Positions 37,838-45,642 of a stretch of DNA of 64,000 bases are shown here, one piece after another. The stretch is taken from the NCBI RefSeq assembly GCF_000299935.1, contig NZ_AMRL01000007.1, positions 62,001 through 126,000 on the forward strand, read 5' to 3'. Numbering within the stretch: position 1 is the stretch's first letter; every line of letters begins with the position of its first letter. Below the pieces are notes generated by a model that worked only from the letters and a program-made list of their open reading frames with translations, was not told the DNA's origin and did no database searches. The stretch is from Oceanibaculum indicum P24. Its GTDB lineage: Bacteria; Pseudomonadota; Alphaproteobacteria; Oceanibaculales; Oceanibaculaceae. The position numbers were made by a program, and so were the translations under genes.

Positions 37838-38812
37838 TTACTTGGCCATCAGCCGGTCGGGCACGGCGATGCCCTTTTCCTTGTAGAAGCGCGCGACGCC
37901 GGGATGCAGCGGCGCGACCGAGGCTTCCAGCGTCAGCTCCTGCGGGTTGGCGCGGTCGGCGGCGGGATAGCCGGCCTTGGCCGCCGCCATGCCGTCGGCG
38001 GAGAAGATGCGCTTGGCGATCTCGTAGGCCACAGCTTCCGGCAGGGCATCGGTGGTGTTGATGCCGATGGCGGTCTGCACCGTCACCAGCTCCGCCGGCT
38101 GGGCGCCGTAATTCTCGCCGGGGCGGCTCTTGGCGACGCTGAAATAGGGATATTCGGCGGCGATCTTCTTGGCCTGCTCCTCAGTCATCGGCAGCAGCTT
38201 GATCGGCCGCGAGGCGTGCGCCTGCTGGATGTAGCCATCGGGGTGCAGGCCGGCCTTCATGAAGCCGACGATGCGGCGGTTCTGATAGGCGTCCAGCGCG
38301 TCGGACCCGCCGGCGCGGTGCAGCTCGGCATTGATGCCCAGCAGCTGCAGGATGGCCTCGGCCTGCTTCTCGGTGGCCGAACCGCGGCCGCCCGGGTTGA
38401 ACTGCTTGCCGGCCAGGTCGGCCAGGCTGTTCACGCCGGAATCGGCGGACACCACCCAGTTGGCCGGCAGCGGCGCGAAGTAGTAGAGCGTGCGCAGCTT
38501 GGCGCCATCCTTGCCCTTCATCGTCGCGAAATCGCTGGAGGTGACGGCGATGCCCATATCGACCTCGCCGCGCATCAGCGCGGTGGTGGAGGCCGAGGCG
38601 CCGCCCAGCTCCTGCACGCTGATGTTCACGCCCGGCACCGCCTTGTTCCAGTCGGAGACGACGGCGACCTGATAGGCGTAGAAGGCGGAATTGCCGTGCG
38701 TGCCGCCCATGGCCAGGCGCTGCTGTGCGCTGGCGGCGCCGGCGGTCAGGCCCAGCGCCACGGCAACGCCGAGAACGGACGCAATGCGACCGTGGAGTGC
38801 GGTGATCTTCAT
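37838..38812 (-). CDS. TAXI-family TRAP transporter solute-binding protein
   Basis: 324 residues with a signal peptide (about 1-31, ASA before QQRLAMG). The body (MGGTHGNSAFYAYQVAVVSDWNK in two parts, MRGEVDMGIAVTSS, LAGKQFNPGGRGSATE) matches TAXI binding proteins. It captures the acid for the fused permease downstream. ATG 38812 has a GGGGGAAG ribosome site; the frame is open further upstream but without one. Two palindromic operators lie 133-168 bases upstream, on the iclR side. Confidence 0.92.
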   Translation of the reverse strand: MKITALHGRIASVLGVAVALGLTAGAASAQQRLAMGGTHGNSAFYAYQVAVVSDWNKAVPGVNISVQELGGASASTTALMRGEVDMGIAVTSSDFATMKGKDGAKLRTLYYFAPLPANWVVSADSGVNSLADLAGKQFNPGGRGSATEKQAEAILQLLGINAELHRAGGSDALDAYQNRRIVGFMKAGLHPDGYIQQAHASRPIKLLPMTEEQAKKIAAEYPYFSVAKSRPGENYGAQPAELVTVQTAIGINTTDALPEAVAYEIAKRIFSADGMAAAKAGYPAADRANPQELTLEASVAPLHPGVARFYKEKGIAVPDRLMAK

Positions 38813-38944
38813 TTTCTTCCCCCCAAAAGGCAGGTCGTTGCGGAACCCGTTGCCGCGTTCGCCGGCCTGCCCGATCGTGTCGGATTGATTGATGTCGGCC
38901 CGCGTTGGAGCCAGACCGTATGATCGCGGCAACGATAGTCAAGT

Positions 38945-38980
38945 TTTCGACATGGTGAAACATTTTTCTGTCATTAGAAA
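38945..38980. promoter_or_regulatory. Tandem palindromic operators in the iclR/TAXI intergenic region
   Basis: TTTCGACATGGTGAAA (38945-38960) and TTTCTGTCATTAGAAA (38965-38980) both have the form TTTC-N8-GAAA and start exactly 20 bp apart. They lie in the 325-base gap between the divergent TAXI and iclR genes. The same paired arrangement is found before the dioxygenase at 40167. They are proposed binding sites for the IclR regulator encoded here. The rest of the gap holds no gene I can support. Confidence 0.7.
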
Positions 38981-39137
38981 ACCGTTGAGTGGGTAATAAT
39001 GTTTCGCGACGGGTGCGGGGCCGCTGGAATCTGGATTTTCCGGGGCCGGCGATGTCATAGTCCGGCATCGATAAAGAGGCGGGCGGAACAAGCCTGTCAG
39101 GCAGGGCTGGGTAACAGGGTTGGGTATTGGGGGACGC

Positions 39138-39902
39138 ATGGCCGGTCAGGATGCCGTGAAGACGGCGGCGCGCACGCTGGATCTGCTGGAGGTTTTCGCG
39201 AAGGCGCGCGGTCCGCTGTCGCTGACGGAAATCGCCCAGCGCATCAACACGCCGATCAGCAGCTGCCATTCGCTGGTCCGAACGCTGCAGGCGCGCGGCT
39301 ATGTTTATGTGCTGGACAGCCGCAAGCGGGTCTATCCGACCAAGCGGCTGCTGGCGGTCGCCAGCGCCATTGCCCGGCACGATCCGCTGCTGGAGAAGCT
39401 GGCCCCGATCCTGGAGGATCTGCGCCGCGATACCGGCGAGACCGTGCTGCTGGGCAAGCGGCAGGACGATCATGTCACCTATCTGGAGGTGATCGAGGGC
39501 ACCCATATCGTGCGCTACACCTCCAGCCCCGGCGACACCAAGCCGCTGCATTCCAGCACCATCGGCAAGGCGACGCTGGGCCTGATGGAACCAGCCGACC
39601 GGGCAGCGATGGTCACCCGTATCGAATTGCCGCGCGTCACCCCCAACACGGTGACCGACCGTGCGGCGCTGCTGGAGGAGATCGAGCGTTCCGCCGCCCG
39701 CGGCTGGTACGAGACACGCGGCGAGAACATCGCCGACGTCATGGCGATCTCGGTCTCCTTCCGCATTCTCGACGAAGGGCTGGGCGTGGCGCTGGCCGGC
39801 CCGATCTCCCGCATGACGGAGAATTTCGACGCCTATCTCGCCCGGCTGAAACAGGCGCAGGCAGCGTTCGAGGCGCTGAACGCGGCGTTCGAGGGGCGGT
39901 AG
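39138..39902 (+). CDS. IclR-family transcriptional regulator
   Basis: 254 residues: an N-terminal winged helix (about 5-65, VKTAARTLDLLEVFAKARGPLSLTEIA in two parts) and an IclR effector-binding domain (ETVLLGKRQDDHVTYLEVIEG region; LHSSTIGKATL; GWYETRGEN). The family controls acid and aromatic catabolism. It is divergent from the TRAP operon and upstream of the dioxygenase gene; TTTC-N8-GAAA palindromes flank both. ATG 39138 has a GGGGGA site; a TTG 18 bases upstream is less likely. Confidence 0.92.
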   Translation: MAGQDAVKTAARTLDLLEVFAKARGPLSLTEIAQRINTPISSCHSLVRTLQARGYVYVLDSRKRVYPTKRLLAVASAIARHDPLLEKLAPILEDLRRDTGETVLLGKRQDDHVTYLEVIEGTHIVRYTSSPGDTKPLHSSTIGKATLGLMEPADRAAMVTRIELPRVTPNTVTDRAALLEEIERSAARGWYETRGENIADVMAISVSFRILDEGLGVALAGPISRMTENFDAYLARLKQAQAAFEALNAAFEGR

Positions 39903-39943
39903 TGCGGAGAATTAGCTAGCAATTAGCGTGCTTTTCACTCCGG

Positions 39944-40046
39944 CCGTCATTCCCGGGCTTGTCCCGGGAACCTAGGCCTCGGCTTGCTTCGGCCTCGCCT
40001 GAGTAAGCTGAACCCTAGACCCTCGCAACAAGTGCGGGGGTGACGG
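39944..40046. repeat. Paired TCATTCCCGGGCTTGTCCCGGGAA repeat (second copy)
   Basis: The left arm (39944-39971) contains TCCCGGGCTTGTCCCGGGA, an internal hairpin. The right arm (about 40017-40046) carries CCCTCGCAACAAGTGCGGGGG and TGACGG in inverted form. It is the same family as 30197-30297, in the gap between iclR and the dioxygenase operators. Confidence 0.65.
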
Positions 40047-40093
40047 AAGGAGGAGAGGGACCGACATCACGACGCTCTCTAACTTCTTGCATG

Positions 40094-40129
40094 TTTCGGT
40101 ATGACGAAATAGCTTTCGGAATATCGAAA
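40094..40129. promoter_or_regulatory. Tandem palindromic operators before the dioxygenase gene
   Basis: TTTCGGTATGACGAAA (40094-40109) and TTTCGGAATATCGAAA (40114-40129) start 20 bp apart and share TTTCGNNATNNCGAAA-like symmetry. They end 37 bases before the GTG start, where the core promoter should be. They match the pair at 38945-38980 in both form and spacing, so both are likely sites for the same IclR protein. Confidence 0.75.
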
Positions 40130-40166
40130 ATCAGAAACGCAAGAAATTCTGCGGAGGAATCCTGCC

Positions 40167-41042
40167 GTGGCCCAGCTCCAGCCCAAAGCCCAACCCAAGC
40201 CCGTCTTCCATCCTCAGCTCGACATCCGCAAGATCGCCGGTGCCTGCGGTGCCGAAATCCTGGGCATTGATCTGTCGGTCGCCCCGGATGCCGAAACGGT
40301 GGCGGCGCTGCGCCAGGCCTTCCTCGACCATCAGGTGATCTTCTTCCGCGACCACGACCTGACGCCGGCGCAATTCCTGCAAATGGCGAAGCTCTTTGGC
40401 CAGCCCATCGAATATCCCTTCGTGACGGGGCTGGACGGCTTTCCGGAGATCATCCAGGTCGCCAAGCTGGAGCATGAGAAGAGCAATTTCGGCGGTATCT
40501 GGCACGCCGACACGACCTATCTGGAACGCCCGCCGATGGGCACCATGCTGATTGCGCGCGAGCTGCCGCCCTATGGCGGCGACACGCTGTTCGCCAACCA
40601 GTACATGGCTTATGAGGCGCTGTCGGACGGCATGAAGGCGCTGCTGGACGGGCTGATCGCCATCAACAGCTCGGCCAAGGCGGACGTCACTAAGACCCGC
40701 GAGGACCGGATCAAGGACAGCGGCTCGAAAGAAGCCGGCAAGACCTATCTGTCGGAGCATCCGGCGGTGCGCACCCATCCGGAGACCGGGCGCAAGGCGC
40801 TCTATGTGAATGTCGCGCACACCGTCGCCTTCAAGGGCATGACGGAGGAGGAGAGCGCGCCGATCCTGAATTTCCTGTTCCAGCATCAGGTGAAGCCGGA
40901 ATTCACCTGCCGCTTTGTCTGGCGGCCGGGCTCCATCGCCTTCTGGGACAATCGCTGCGTCCAGCACAATCCGGTGAATGATTATCACGGCTTCCGCCGC
41001 ATCATGCACCGCATTACCCTGGCCGGCGACACGCCGCGATAG
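40167..41042 (+). CDS. TauD/TfdA-family 2-oxoglutarate-dependent dioxygenase
   Basis: 291 residues. The iron-binding HxD is His113-Ala-Asp115 (IWHADTTY) and the distal His is His267 (VQHNPVND), followed by the oxoglutarate-binding Arg in FRRIMHRITL. It oxidises a substrate with loss of a side group, using Fe(II), O2 and 2-oxoglutarate; TauD (taurine), TfdA (phenoxyacetate) and others are relatives. GTG start 40167 has a GGAGGA site eight bases before. The operator pair upstream ties it to the neighbouring iclR/TRAP genes. Confidence 0.92.
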   Translation: MAQLQPKAQPKPVFHPQLDIRKIAGACGAEILGIDLSVAPDAETVAALRQAFLDHQVIFFRDHDLTPAQFLQMAKLFGQPIEYPFVTGLDGFPEIIQVAKLEHEKSNFGGIWHADTTYLERPPMGTMLIARELPPYGGDTLFANQYMAYEALSDGMKALLDGLIAINSSAKADVTKTREDRIKDSGSKEAGKTYLSEHPAVRTHPETGRKALYVNVAHTVAFKGMTEEESAPILNFLFQHQVKPEFTCRFVWRPGSIAFWDNRCVQHNPVNDYHGFRRIMHRITLAGDTPR

Positions 41043-41792
41043 TTAGCGGCTTCGGGCGCAGCGGAAGCCGATATAGACGACGGCGGTCTCCGGCGGCTTG
41101 CCGGCGGTGTGGTCGCGGTGCATCTGAACCGCCCCATACCACCAGGACCCGCCGCGCGTGATCTTCTGCCCGCCGCCCAGATCGCCATCCACCCATTCCC
41201 AGGCATTGGCGCCCATATCGTACAGGCCGTTTACGCCGGGTTTCGTGCTGCCCGCCGGCGCATGGCCGATGCCGCGTGTCAGCCGGCTGGTGTGGTCGAT
41301 GGCCGGCGTCGGCCCGCAATCGCCCAGGCAGTTGGCGCCGTTCGGCGTGGCGCCGGTGGGGTAGAGGTAGGTGCGGCCGGTCTCGAACGGGGATGGCGGG
41401 CTGGCGCGGCGCTCCGTATAGGCAGCTTCCAGCCATTCGGCATCGGTCGGCAGGCGCTTGCCGGCCCAGCGGCAATAGGCCTCGGCCTCCGCGTAGGTGA
41501 CATGGACGGCGGGTTCGTCATCGCCAGCGGGCACGCCGAACGGCGCCTGCCACGTCCATCCCGGCTTCCTGGTCCAGCCGGCCTCATAGACCTCGCCGCC
41601 GCCGCGCCGCTCCGCCGCCGTCACGGTTCCGGTCGCGGTGACGAACTGGCGGAAGGCGCCGACCGTCACCTCGGTGCGGTCGATCTCGAAGCCGCCGACG
41701 GGCTGCATCTCAGCCAGAGCCGGGCGGCTCATGGCCATTGCAAGGCATAGAAGGCCCAGCATAACGGCGCTGTTTCCGCGTTGGTCCGGCAT
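41043..41792 (-). CDS. Secreted SUMF1-domain protein (formylglycine-generating-enzyme-like fold)
   Basis: 249 residues with a signal peptide (about 1-28). The SUMF1 fold signature segments are present: FEIDRTEVTVGAFRQFV, HVTYAEAEAYCRWAGKRLPTDAEWL (two parts), VNGLYDMGANAWEWV, ITRGGSWW and a C-terminal GFRCARS. The family includes formylglycine-generating enzymes, EgtB-like and PvdO-like proteins. It is short and periplasmic, so a binding or modifying role is as likely as sulfatase maturation. ATG 41792 has an AAGGAGA site. Its stop abuts the dioxygenase stop. Confidence 0.8.
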   Translation of the reverse strand: MPDQRGNSAVMLGLLCLAMAMSRPALAEMQPVGGFEIDRTEVTVGAFRQFVTATGTVTAAERRGGGEVYEAGWTRKPGWTWQAPFGVPAGDDEPAVHVTYAEAEAYCRWAGKRLPTDAEWLEAAYTERRASPPSPFETGRTYLYPTGATPNGANCLGDCGPTPAIDHTSRLTRGIGHAPAGSTKPGVNGLYDMGANAWEWVDGDLGGGQKITRGGSWWYGAVQMHRDHTAGKPPETAVVYIGFRCARSR

Positions 41793-41982
41793 GGCGTCTC
41801 CTTGGGGTATCTGCTTCAAGGCTGGCAAGGAGATTTCTCTCCCGCTTCTGCTTTCAAGCGGCTTGGTCATCCCCTCCTATATCGATGCGTCACCTTGAGC
41901 CGCCGCTGTTCACTGATATTTTACCAATAATGTGCAGAATAGTGTGCGATACGCCGGTTTGGAGACACCAGAATTGGAGGAC

Positions 41983-42033
41983 ATGCCCCTGTCGAGCGAC
42001 AGCCGAAATTCCAGGCCCCGCGCATGGCAATGA
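41983..42033 (+). CDS. Short upstream ORF overlapping the histidine-kinase start
   Basis: A 16-codon ORF ([16 protein letters not shown]) with a good GGAGG ribosome site at six bases. It ends with TGA that overlaps the second ATG of the kinase frame at 42030 (ATGA). The kinase starts themselves lack a strong ribosome site. It may serve translational coupling; it could also be chance. Confidence 0.4.
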   Translation: MPLSSDSRNSRPRAWQ

Positions 42034-43667
42034 CCGCGCTGTCCGTGTCTGAGGACAGGCGGTATAGCCTGCGCCGGACGGCATTCCGGGAAGCGGGCCT
42101 GGGCGTGCTCGCCGGGCTGTTGCTCATCGCGCTGCTGGAATGGTCCTTTTCGGATGTGGCGCTGCAGAATGCAAAGGCGGATGTCAGGGACGAGGTTAAT
42201 GAGCTGCGGGCCGACATCCAGCAGGTGCTGAGCCGCGACGTGCAGCTGATGCGCGGTGTCGTCGGCTATGTGCGCGCGGCCCCCGACCTGACGCAGGAGG
42301 ATTTCGAGCTGCTGGCCAGGGACATGCTGGAAGGGGCTGCCGACCATGTGCGCAATATGGCGTTGGCCCGCGATCTGCGGATCAGCCACATGTACCCCAT
42401 CGCCGGCAATGAAGCGGCCATCGGGCTGGATTACCGCAGCAACATGGCGCAATGGCCCGCCGTCGAGAGGGCGGTCCGGGAGCGGCGAACGGTTATTGCC
42501 GGCCCCATCAGCCTGGCACAGGGCGGTGTCGGGCTGGTCGCCCGCTTGCCCGTTTTCCTGCGGCACAATGGCGAGGAGCACGGCACGCTCTGGGGTGTCG
42601 CCTCGACGGTGATCGATTTCGTGGAGCTGATGGAGCGGGTCCGCTACGACGATTACGCAACCGATTACCGTCTGGCGCTGGTCGGTCGCGATGGCGATGC
42701 GCTGAATAACGAGATCATCTGGGGTGATACCGGTATCCGGCAATATGACCCGGTCGCGCTGGAGGTCGTCGTGCCGGAAGGCAGCTGGCGCATCCTCGCG
42801 GCTCCGCATGACGGGTGGCCGGCCCTCACCCCCTATTTCCCCTATTTCGTGGCGGCTGGTCTGCTGGCCATGCTGGCGGCGGCGTTTTCCGCGCTGGTGC
42901 GCTACCGGCTGGCGCTGGAACGCGGCCGCACCGAGCGCGAACTGCTGGAGGCGATGCGCCGAGCGGAGATGGCAAATGCGGCGAAGTCCGACTTCCTGGC
43001 CAATATGAGCCATGAGCTGCGCACACCGCTGAATGCCATCATCGGCTTCAGCTCGCTGCTGGAAACGGCACCGCCGGGCAGCAAGATATCGGGCAAGACG
43101 CCGGAATATGCCGGCGACATCCGCAAGAGCGGCGAATTCCTGCTGTCGCTCATCAACGATATACTTGATCTCACGCGCATTGAGCGGGGCCAGCCGGACC
43201 TGCATATCGAACGGTTCGACGCGATTCCCATCGCCCGTCGCTGCGTCCAGCAGTTCGCCGCCGAGTTCGACGCCGCCGGCATGATCCTCTCCGACGATAC
43301 CGGCTTCGATCCGGTCTGGGTCCGCGCCGACCGCCGCGCGCTGCAGCAGATCATCAGCAACCTCCTGTCCAATGCGCTTAAATATGCTGGCCGGGGCGCA
43401 CTGGTCTCCCTTTCCATCGCGCCGCCAAAGGGCGGGAAGGTCGGCATCATCGTCCGCGATACCGGCCCCGGTATTCCGACGGAGGCGGTGGAGCGCATCA
43501 TGGAGCCCTTCGTGCAGCTTGCCCCGCCCACCGCGCGGGCCGCCGGCGGTGTCGGCCTCGGGCTGTCGATCTGCAAGTCGCTGTCGGCCGCGATGGATGG
43601 ACGGTTCGTTATCGCCAGCGCACCCGGCGAGGGCATGACCGCGACGCTGACGCTGCCGGCGGGGTAA
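42024..43667 (+). CDS. Membrane sensor histidine kinase with CHASE-type periplasmic domain
   Basis: 547 residues: helix about 24-41, periplasmic CHASE-like domain about 45-265 ([17 protein letters not shown] and GPISLAQGG are CHASE segments), helix about 272-295, HisKA with phospho-acceptor His330 ([15 protein letters not shown]), and HATPase with N box [11 protein letters not shown]1 DTGPGIP and G2 GVGLGLSI. No receiver domain or response-regulator gene is adjacent, so its partner is elsewhere. ATG 42024 or 42030 is the start; the latter overlaps a short upstream ORF. Confidence 0.92.
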   Translation: MAMTALSVSEDRRYSLRRTAFREAGLGVLAGLLLIALLEWSFSDVALQNAKADVRDEVNELRADIQQVLSRDVQLMRGVVGYVRAAPDLTQEDFELLARDMLEGAADHVRNMALARDLRISHMYPIAGNEAAIGLDYRSNMAQWPAVERAVRERRTVIAGPISLAQGGVGLVARLPVFLRHNGEEHGTLWGVASTVIDFVELMERVRYDDYATDYRLALVGRDGDALNNEIIWGDTGIRQYDPVALEVVVPEGSWRILAAPHDGWPALTPYFPYFVAAGLLAMLAAAFSALVRYRLALERGRTERELLEAMRRAEMANAAKSDFLANMSHELRTPLNAIIGFSSLLETAPPGSKISGKTPEYAGDIRKSGEFLLSLINDILDLTRIERGQPDLHIERFDAIPIARRCVQQFAAEFDAAGMILSDDTGFDPVWVRADRRALQQIISNLLSNALKYAGRGALVSLSIAPPKGGKVGIIVRDTGPGIPTEAVERIMEPFVQLAPPTARAAGGVGLGLSICKSLSAAMDGRFVIASAPGEGMTATLTLPAG

Positions 43668-43677
43668 CCGCCCGGCC

Positions 43678-43710
43678 TTGACTTTGCCGGGGGGAAGGGC
43701 GATCTAACAT
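43678..43710 (+). promoter_or_regulatory. Candidate promoter of the 43713 leader ORF
   Basis: TTGACT (43678-43683) is followed by TCTAAC/TAACAT (43703-43710) at a 19-21-base spacing. The start of transcription would fall at or next to ATG 43713, as at the leuA leader. Spacing is longer than ideal. Confidence 0.4.
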
Positions 43711-43712
43711 CC

Positions 43713-43778
43713 ATGAACAAGATCGCCCGATACAGCCTGTCCGCGCCGCGCAGCAAGCGCCTGATCGCAGGATTCTAA
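43713..43778 (+). CDS. Possible 21-residue leader peptide
   Basis: A short ORF beginning MNKIARYSLS and ending RLIAGF, rich in Arg, Lys and Ser. Its stop codon directly abuts a 13-bp stem and terminator. There is no ribosome site, so leaderless translation would be needed. No tandem run of a single amino acid is present, unlike the leuA leader; what it would sense is unclear. It precedes the Rnk/GreA-like gene by 187 bases. Confidence 0.4.
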   Translation: MNKIARYSLSAPRSKRLIAGF

Positions 43779-43822
43779 CCCCAGGTCCGGGCACCGCGCG
43801 CCCCCGGGTCTGGGGGCGTTTT
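43779..43822 (+). terminator. Terminator with a competing long stem
   Basis: A 7-bp stem (43799-43805 with 43812-43818, loop GGGTCT) ends directly at TTTT (43819-43822), a good intrinsic terminator. The same bases can instead form a 13-bp stem (43779-43791 with 43803-43815, two G-U pairs), whose upstream arm starts right after the leader stop codon. A ribosome at that stop would block the long stem. Confidence 0.65.
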
Positions 43823-43965
43823 CATATCTGAGACGGGCAATGCACCGCAGGTCACGTTCTGGCGTGTCCCGTATCCGGTAAACCGCGCGCCATTTCTAAC
43901 CGCATCATTGTCACGGCCATTGGATTAGGCCGTTGTCTCCCCCGGGTGGAGACCAAGGAGGATTC

Positions 43966-44385
43966 ATGTCGATTTCCGTAAAGAAGCGCCGCAAGCCGGC
44001 GATTACCATGGGCATTGAAGCTAACCGCCGCCTCAGCAACCTCGCCATGGCGATCGAGGAGCGCATGCCGGAGATCGCCGATGCCCTGCTGCAGGAGCTG
44101 GACCGTGCCCGGCTGGTGCCGGATGCGAAGCTGCCGGACAAGGTCGTGCGGCTGGGCAGCACGGTGGAGTTCGCCACCAATGGCGACCAGCCCCGGCGCA
44201 TCACGCTGGTCATGCCCGCCGAGGCGGATATCGCGCAGGGGCGCATCTCCATCGCCACGCCCATCGGTGTTGCGCTGATCGGCCTGTCCGAAGGCCAGTC
44301 GATGACGGCGCATGCGCGCGACGGGCGGGAAAACCTGCTGACGGTGATGAAGGTGTCCGCGCCGCAACCGGCGGAGGCCGGCTGA
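43966..44385 (+). CDS. Rnk/GreA C-terminal-domain protein (nucleoside diphosphate kinase regulator-like)
   Basis: 139 residues: a basic N-terminus, a short helical part (NRRLSNLAMAIEERMPEIADALLQEL in two pieces) and a GreA/GreB-type C-terminal domain (VRLGSTVEFATNGDQPRRITLVMPAEADI in parts, ISIATPIGVALIGL). Rnk-like proteins bind RNA polymerase like Gre factors but lack the long cleavage-factor coiled coil. ATG 43966 has an AAGGAGGA site. A GTCTCC/GGAGAC hairpin lies just before that site. Confidence 0.88.
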   Translation: MSISVKKRRKPAITMGIEANRRLSNLAMAIEERMPEIADALLQELDRARLVPDAKLPDKVVRLGSTVEFATNGDQPRRITLVMPAEADIAQGRISIATPIGVALIGLSEGQSMTAHARDGRENLLTVMKVSAPQPAEAG

Positions 44386-44404
44386 AACCAGCGCCCAGCT
44401 TAAA

Positions 44405-45427
44405 CTAGCGCAGGGCGGCGATGGCTGTTCCCAGCGGCGTGCCGGCATCCGCTGTCGGCAGGCAATATTGGCCTGCCTGCTTCAGCCGCTCGCACAGGCT
44501 TTGGGCTTCCGCCTGCGTGAGGGCGGAGGCCTGCAGCCGCAGCATCCGGCCGCGCCCGCCGCCCAGATCGACCTCCAGCACCATTGGCACCAGCGTCCCC
44601 AGCTCCGACGGATAGCGGCGCTGCAGGATGCGCCAGCCATCGCGCGCATTCTCGAGGCTGCGGTAGGAGGCAAGATGGATCGCCGCGGTCAGCGCTTCCG
44701 GGATGGCTGCCGGGGCCCTTTGAGGGACGGGCTGCGGTGGCGGCGCTGCTGGCCTTGGCGCCGGCTCGGCGGCCTTCATGGCGGGCGTGTTCTGCCCCGG
44801 CTGCGGCGACAGCGACAGGCGCAGGCTGCCCGGGTCAGATAACGGACCGGAGGGCGGTGCCGAGGGGGTTGCCGGGGACGGCGCAGACAGAGGGGCGACC
44901 GGCGGGCTGACCGGTCGGCCAATAGGCGTCGCCATGGTCAGGCTGGTCTGGTCAGAACCCGCCTTGGGCTCAAGGCGGGGATTGGACGTGACTGCCTTCG
45001 CCACCGGCGCATCCTGGGAGCGGGCGGCGACGGCACCCTCCATCTGGCTCAGCAGGGCACGGATATCGCCATCGATGCGCGTCAGCCGGCTGATTGCCGG
45101 CTCGGCCGCCTGGAACTGTTTCTGCAGGCCGGTGATCCGGCTGTCCAGCTCGTCGAGCCGGGCCAGGATCGCGTCCACCCCCGGCATGCCACCACTCGTC
45201 ATTTGTGCGCTGTAGGCAGCGCCTGAGCCCGAAGACAAGCCGAGGGCCGGGATACCGGCATCGTTCGGCGCGGTCGCTGTTGACTGAATGGGCGGTGCAT
45301 CTGCCGGCAGGCGCGGCGGGGCCAGGAAACCGGTACGCGCACTGCTGCCGCATCCGGCCAGGCTGACAGCCAAACCGGCTGCCATGCAGGCAGTCAGGAT
45401 CGGTCGGTTGTTGTGTCGCGCAGCCAT
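44405..45427 (-). CDS. SPOR-domain lipoprotein
   Basis: 340 residues: lipoprotein signal with lipobox LAGC (Cys26), a helical or coiled-coil segment (about 90-140, ILARLDELDSRITGLQKQF), a long Pro/Ala-rich linker (about 145-245), and a C-terminal SPOR-like domain (about 249-325, AIHLASYRSLENARDGW ... LTQAEAQSLCERLKQAGQYC). SPOR domains bind glycan strands stripped of peptides at division sites. It is divergent from the pilin-chaperone-usher operon, 215 bases away, and the usher-like protein has a similar C-terminal domain. Confidence 0.82.
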   Translation of the reverse strand: MAARHNNRPILTACMAAGLAVSLAGCGSSARTGFLAPPRLPADAPPIQSTATAPNDAGIPALGLSSGSGAAYSAQMTSGGMPGVDAILARLDELDSRITGLQKQFQAAEPAISRLTRIDGDIRALLSQMEGAVAARSQDAPVAKAVTSNPRLEPKAGSDQTSLTMATPIGRPVSPPVAPLSAPSPATPSAPPSGPLSDPGSLRLSLSPQPGQNTPAMKAAEPAPRPAAPPPQPVPQRAPAAIPEALTAAIHLASYRSLENARDGWRILQRRYPSELGTLVPMVLEVDLGGGRGRMLRLQASALTQAEAQSLCERLKQAGQYCLPTADAGTPLGTAIAALR

Positions 45428-45532
45428 GGCCTCTGACGCATCAGCAAAACATACTGAATATAGTAGCCGTTCGAGGGTAGGCACACAACGAGTATCCCGT
45501 TTCAAAAAATAATGGTAAATTTTTATATAATA

Positions 45533-45560
45533 TTGCCTGTTCCTGATTTTCTGGCATATT
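45533..45560 (+). promoter_or_regulatory. Candidate promoter for the pilin-chaperone-usher operon
   Basis: TTGCCT (45533-45538), a 16-base spacer and CATATT (45555-45560), in a markedly AT-rich stretch about 80 bases before the first pilin gene. The divergent SPOR lipoprotein starts on the other side of the same AT-rich region. Confidence 0.45.
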
Positions 45561-45642
45561 AAGGCTGTTGCGTAGGCAAATACCCCAGAAGGGGGGCGTC
45601 CTGGCCGTCTGTATGGCAGGCGTTGTGGAGGAGGTAGAAAAC

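Noticed and set aside
45567-45642. Possible c-di-GMP riboswitch before the pilin operon
   Set aside because: The leader is too short and lacks the conserved GEMM core.
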